A stretch of DNA of 6,557 bases from Candidatus Omnitrophota bacterium (lineage in GTDB: Bacteria; Omnitrophota; Gorgyraeia; Duberdicusellales; 4484-171). This document shows positions 6,428 to 6,557 of the stretch, piece after piece. Made by a program: the position numbers and the translations under genes. Every line of letters begins with the position of its first letter. Positions within the stretch are counted from its first letter, which is position 1. Where the stretch lies: the NCBI GenBank assembly GCA_030601015.1, contig JAUVUO010000073.1:1-6557 (forward strand), in the 5' to 3' direction. The notes beneath the pieces were generated by a model, which was not told the origin of the DNA, did not search any database, and saw only the letters and a program-made list of their open reading frames with translations.

Positions 6428-6557
6428 CTATTTTTTAAATTCTTCTACGGCTTTATCAACAAGCGTCACATAAGTCATAACACTCGACCCGCCGACTAAA
6501 ACCGCAACCATACAAGACTCAAGTATTTCCTCTTTAGTCCAACCTGCCTGAATACAA
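6428..6557 (-). CDS. carboxymuconolactone decarboxylase-family protein, C-terminal end only
   Basis: The last 42 codons of a gene entering from the right edge. The sequence QAGWTKEEILES, then VAVLVGGSSVMTY and VDKAVEEFKK, matches the C-terminal helices of the small carboxymuconolactone decarboxylase/AhpD-like family (typically GATxEEIxEAxxVAVxMGGGPA ... ALEEF). The family includes thiol peroxidase partners with a CXXC motif and decarboxylases; the part of the protein that would decide is outside the window, so no function is assigned. The natural C-terminal position of the family coincides with the TAG at 6428-6430, followed by a hairpin, so here TAG works as a genuine stop. The gene is probably a separate transcription unit from the hyd operon. 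Confidence 0.75.
   Translation of the reverse strand, partial: CIQAGWTKEEILESCMVAVLVGGSSVMTYVTLVDKAVEEFKK

Overview
The window is AT-rich, and every recognisable gene lies on the minus strand, so transcription runs from right to left. Its core is a [FeFe]-hydrogenase maturation operon: a TM1266-type small regulator, aspartate ammonia-lyase, HydF, HydG and HydE. This points to a strictly anaerobic, hydrogen-metabolising bacterium such as a clostridial or candidate-phylum fermenter. The sequence alone does not fix the phylum. No hydrogenase structural subunit is present in the window.

Layout from right to left. The 3' end of a carboxymuconolactone decarboxylase-family gene (6428-6557) ends at a TAG codon next to a hairpin. 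A roughly 180-base leader follows. It holds a possible 14-codon leader peptide and a clear terminator-like hairpin just upstream of the TM1266-family gene (5977-6249). That gene overlaps aspA (4568-5980) by 4 bases, and aspA overlaps hydF (start 4584) by 17 bases. HydF has no stop codon of its own: its frame runs straight into hydG, which has a good internal ribosome binding site and ATG at 3324. Inside hydG an amber codon (2962-2964) sits within the CX3CX2C radical-SAM motif, in place of the usual aromatic residue, and the frame stays open and conserved beyond it to 1822. hydE (763-1749) follows after a 72-base gap. A perfect-stem hairpin with a T tract (607-641) probably ends the operon. Beyond it lies the broken start of a MOSC-domain gene (264-518), also interrupted by TAG, then about 260 bases with no recognisable gene apart from a strong 12-bp palindrome.

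How the genes work together: HydE and HydG are radical-SAM enzymes that make the organometallic precursor of the H-cluster (HydG makes CO and CN- from tyrosine), and HydF is the GTPase scaffold that delivers the 2Fe subcluster to the hydrogenase. AspA may supply ammonia for the bridging dithiolate amine. The TM1266 protein is the usual companion of these operons.

The main puzzle is hydG: an amber in the radical-SAM motif, a missing upstream hydF stop and a Cys-to-Gly change in the C-terminal cluster motif. Either this is a decaying or misread gene, or the amber is decoded as sense. Another TAG in the window (the decarboxylase-family gene) acts as an ordinary stop, which argues against wholesale reassignment.
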